DNA from: Spirodela intermedia
Lineage: Eukaryota > Streptophyta > Magnoliopsida > Alismatales > Araceae
DNA length: 64,000 nt
Reading direction: 5' to 3'
Assembly: GCA_902729315.2 (NCBI GenBank)
Contig: LR746269.1
Span: 7,786,231 to 7,850,230, forward strand
Shown: positions 62,093 to 64,000 of the stretch, one piece after another
Position numbering within the stretch: the stretch's first letter is position 1
How the letters are laid out: every line of letters starts with the position of its first letter
Notes under the pieces: model-generated
Seen by the model: only the letters and a program-made list of their open reading frames with translations
Told to the model about the DNA's origin: nothing
Database searches by the model: none
Made by a program: the position numbers and the translations under genes

Positions 62093-63441
62093 TTAGAGAA
62101 TCCAGACAAAGTCAGGGGCATCACGCCGGGGGCCAGCGAGGGTCCTGTAAATGTAGAGCTTCTCGACGATGGTGTCGTCAGGCCAGGAGTCCGGCGATCC
62201 GGGCCGCGTCTCCTCAATGACCTCCACACTGAGCTGCGGCATCTTGCGCGCCAGGGCCCTGCAGGCGCCAAGGGTCACCGAGCACGAGGACATCCAAAGG
62301 GATCGCATTGTCTCCAGCTTGGCAGCATTGTCCAGCAGTGCCTTGTCTCCAAATGGGCAGTCCCTGATCTCCAGCTTCCTCAGCCGTGGGCAGCCGGAGA
62401 GCACATGGTGCAGCCCTGCATCGCTCTCACCGGCAAATGCCACTGAGAGCATCTCCAGCTGTTGGGCGGCGCCATCAATTGCCTCGAAGAACTTGTCAGT
62501 AAGCAGGCCCGACACCGAGAGCCGCCGCAGGCCATGGCAGGCTGCCACGACGGCGCCGAATCCGGCGTCCAGCGGCTGCAGGGTGACGTAATCGGGCACC
62601 CTCGGCTCCATGATGCACAGCCTGAAGCGCACCAGGTTTGGCCGGTTGCATGCGATGGCCGCCAGCGCTGCGTTGGTCATCTGCCGGCAGAAGTAGAGCA
62701 CCGACTGCAGCCGCGGGCAGCCCGCAGAGACCGCCACGAGCCCCCTCTCCGTGAGGGCGACCGGCGGCGCCTGGCCATACGGGTCGGAAGGGAAGACGCG
62801 CAGGTCCTCCAGCTGCTTGCAGGACGAGGCGACTGCCTCCAGCCCGTCATCTTCAATGAGATCCATCACCTGCCGAGGCCACCTTCCCCATCAGATCAGC
62901 GCCATTTCAAATCGGATATTCATCTACCTGAAGCAGAGAGAGCCATACCCATAGTTGTTGGAGATGCGTTGAGTGGCTGACGAGCTTGATGAGATCTGCG
63001 CTCTGCAGAGTAGCGTAGCTCAGATTGAGGCTCGTGAGGCGGTCGCAGATGGAGTGTATGGCGGTGAGGTAGGGGGGGACCCGGTCCCAATTCCCCGAGA
63101 GGATCTTCAGGCCTCTGCAGCTGGCGAAGGCCGACTCGAGCTTGAAGGAGGCATCGGCATGGGGGTCCACCAGGAACCTGCCTGTACCGAGGTCAGTGAG
63201 TCGGGGGGCCAGGTGGAGGATGCTGGCGAGCCTCTCGAGGGGCACTGCCTGGTTGAGCCTCAGAGTCTGAAGATTAGGGTTCCGGCTCAAGAGGCGCTCC
63301 AGCACGGACAGGTTAACTGGACCCTCCAGGCAGGCGATGCTGAGCGAGACCAGAGAGGTGGAGGACTCCGGAAAGTGGCTGAGCCAGTGCCCGCTCCAGT
63401 CCTCCACGTTATTCTCCTGTAGGTTGAGCTCCCGCAGGTGC
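62093..63441 (-). CDS. TIR1/AFB auxin receptor F-box protein, C-terminal exons (partial)
   Basis: Two exons of a gene continuing past the right edge: 63441-62949 and 62869-62093, giving the last 422 residues. The F-box and first leucine-rich repeats are on an exon beyond 64,000. Seen: LRR blocks closely following TIR1 (HLRELNLQENNVED, GHWLSHFPES, LSYATLQSADLIKL, VLYFCRQMTNAALAAIA, LCIMEPRVPDYVTLQPLD, SVSGLLTDKFFE, HHVLSGCPRLRKLEIRDCPFGDKALL, LWMSSCSV). The Arg in FCRQMTN and the Ser in SGLLTD correspond by position to the auxin-contacting Arg403 and Ser438 of Arabidopsis TIR1, so a working hormone pocket is expected. With SKP1-CUL1 the protein ubiquitinates Aux/IAA repressors in the nucleus in response to auxin. 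It ends DFVWIL, without the roughly 20-residue extension of Arabidopsis TIR1. A miR393 site lies in the last exon. Codon use is GC-rich. Confidence 0.95.
62293..62314 (-). promoter_or_regulatory. miR393 target site in the TIR1-like mRNA
   Basis: Read on the plus strand, the first 18 bases (TCCAAAGGGATCGCATTG) are identical to the 5' 18 bases of miR393, so the mRNA is perfectly complementary over the seed and cleavage site. Only the last four positions (TCTC instead of ATCC) carry mismatches. It lies in the conserved place, within codons for MRSLWMSS. Post-transcriptional silencing by miR393 is inferred. Confidence 0.9.
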
Positions 63442-64000
63442 CTGAATTGGGAACCAGGGGGAGCAGTAATGTTAGCAGAGGATGCAGAATGATCACAAGT
63501 AAGTAAAAATAAATAAATCTGTAAGGGTTTTAAAAATATATATATATATGAAACGAATAGATATCAACTATTTTGAGAACCCTTTTCAACCCACCCACAA
63601 TATATCTGTTTTCAAGATGGTTCAGACAGTCTTAGAACGAAGTTCTGGGGGCTGATAGCAGCATCTCACACATGATGATCAGAAAGAGAAAAGGAGAAGA
63701 ATAATGATCTAATAGTGGAAACCGAACTACAGAGGAGTTTGGCCAGATGAATGAAAAGCTAAGTCATTTCTGAGACTAGTGACTGCCCTTATCTTGTTCT
63801 TTGGGCCTTTATTGACTTTCTCTTCTTCTCAGTTCGTATCTGGTCTATTTGTCAAAGAACAGAGCCTTTGGCTCCTAAAAGATTGACCTGAAGTTCGAAC
63901 TTGCCTCTTCTTTTCTTTTTTCTTTTTTTATCAGAAGATCAGCAAATCTTCATTTCTCTGTCAACTGGAGCATTTGGAGATCTAAAACAGTAACCAAGTT
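63442..64000 (-). other. Intron of the TIR1-like gene (incomplete)
   Basis: The acceptor (TTCAG/GCACCTG on the minus strand) is at 63442-63443. The rest to the window edge shows no TIR1 coding sequence, so this intron is at least 559 bases long. Confidence 0.75.

Overview
The window is nuclear DNA of a flowering plant. Evidence: short multi-exon genes with GT-AG introns, plastid-targeted proteins, an auxin-receptor gene with a miR393 site, long AT-rich intergenic DNA with decayed LTR elements, and many (GA)n/(CT)n tracts. The GC-rich coding sequence of the intronless DVR gene and of the TIR1-like gene suggests a monocot, but another early-branching angiosperm is possible. I assembled exons by hand from splice sites and reading frame; every multi-exon gene below closes in frame.

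Layout. 1-10.1 kb: two near-identical CC-type glutaredoxin genes, tail to tail (4950-5291 + and 7748-8089 -). 10.1-16.9 kb: a decayed Gypsy-type LTR element on the minus strand, with a gag relic and no visible pol. 18.4-19.6 kb: an eight-repeat WD40 protein (AAMP/Sqt1 type, -). 20.6-22.1 kb: a possible solo LTR. 24.1-28.5 kb: a 12-exon CHY-zinc-finger/RING ubiquitin ligase (+). 29.1-34.7 kb: a 7-exon MGC-anchored CDK-like kinase (-). 36.8-39.0 kb: a 3-exon double-stranded-RNA-binding protein (-), head to head with the intronless divinyl reductase gene DVR (40.9-42.2 kb, +). 43.7-44.9 kb: a small LTR element (TRIM-like). 45.6-55.6 kb: a 13-exon phytyl ester synthase (-). 58.8-60.0 kb: a 3-exon CASP-like membrane protein (-). 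62.1-64 kb: the last two exons of a TIR1/AFB auxin receptor (-), whose F-box exon lies beyond the right edge.

The genes do not form one pathway. DVR (chlorophyll synthesis) and the phytyl ester synthase (disposal of chlorophyll breakdown products) are neighbours, which may be chance. I found no convincing new multi-gene system. The strongest unexplained signal is a dense cluster of the hexamer GTTGAC/GTCAAC (31 copies counted between 35,529 and 40,650), spanning intergenic DNA, introns and exons around the dsRNA-binding-protein gene.
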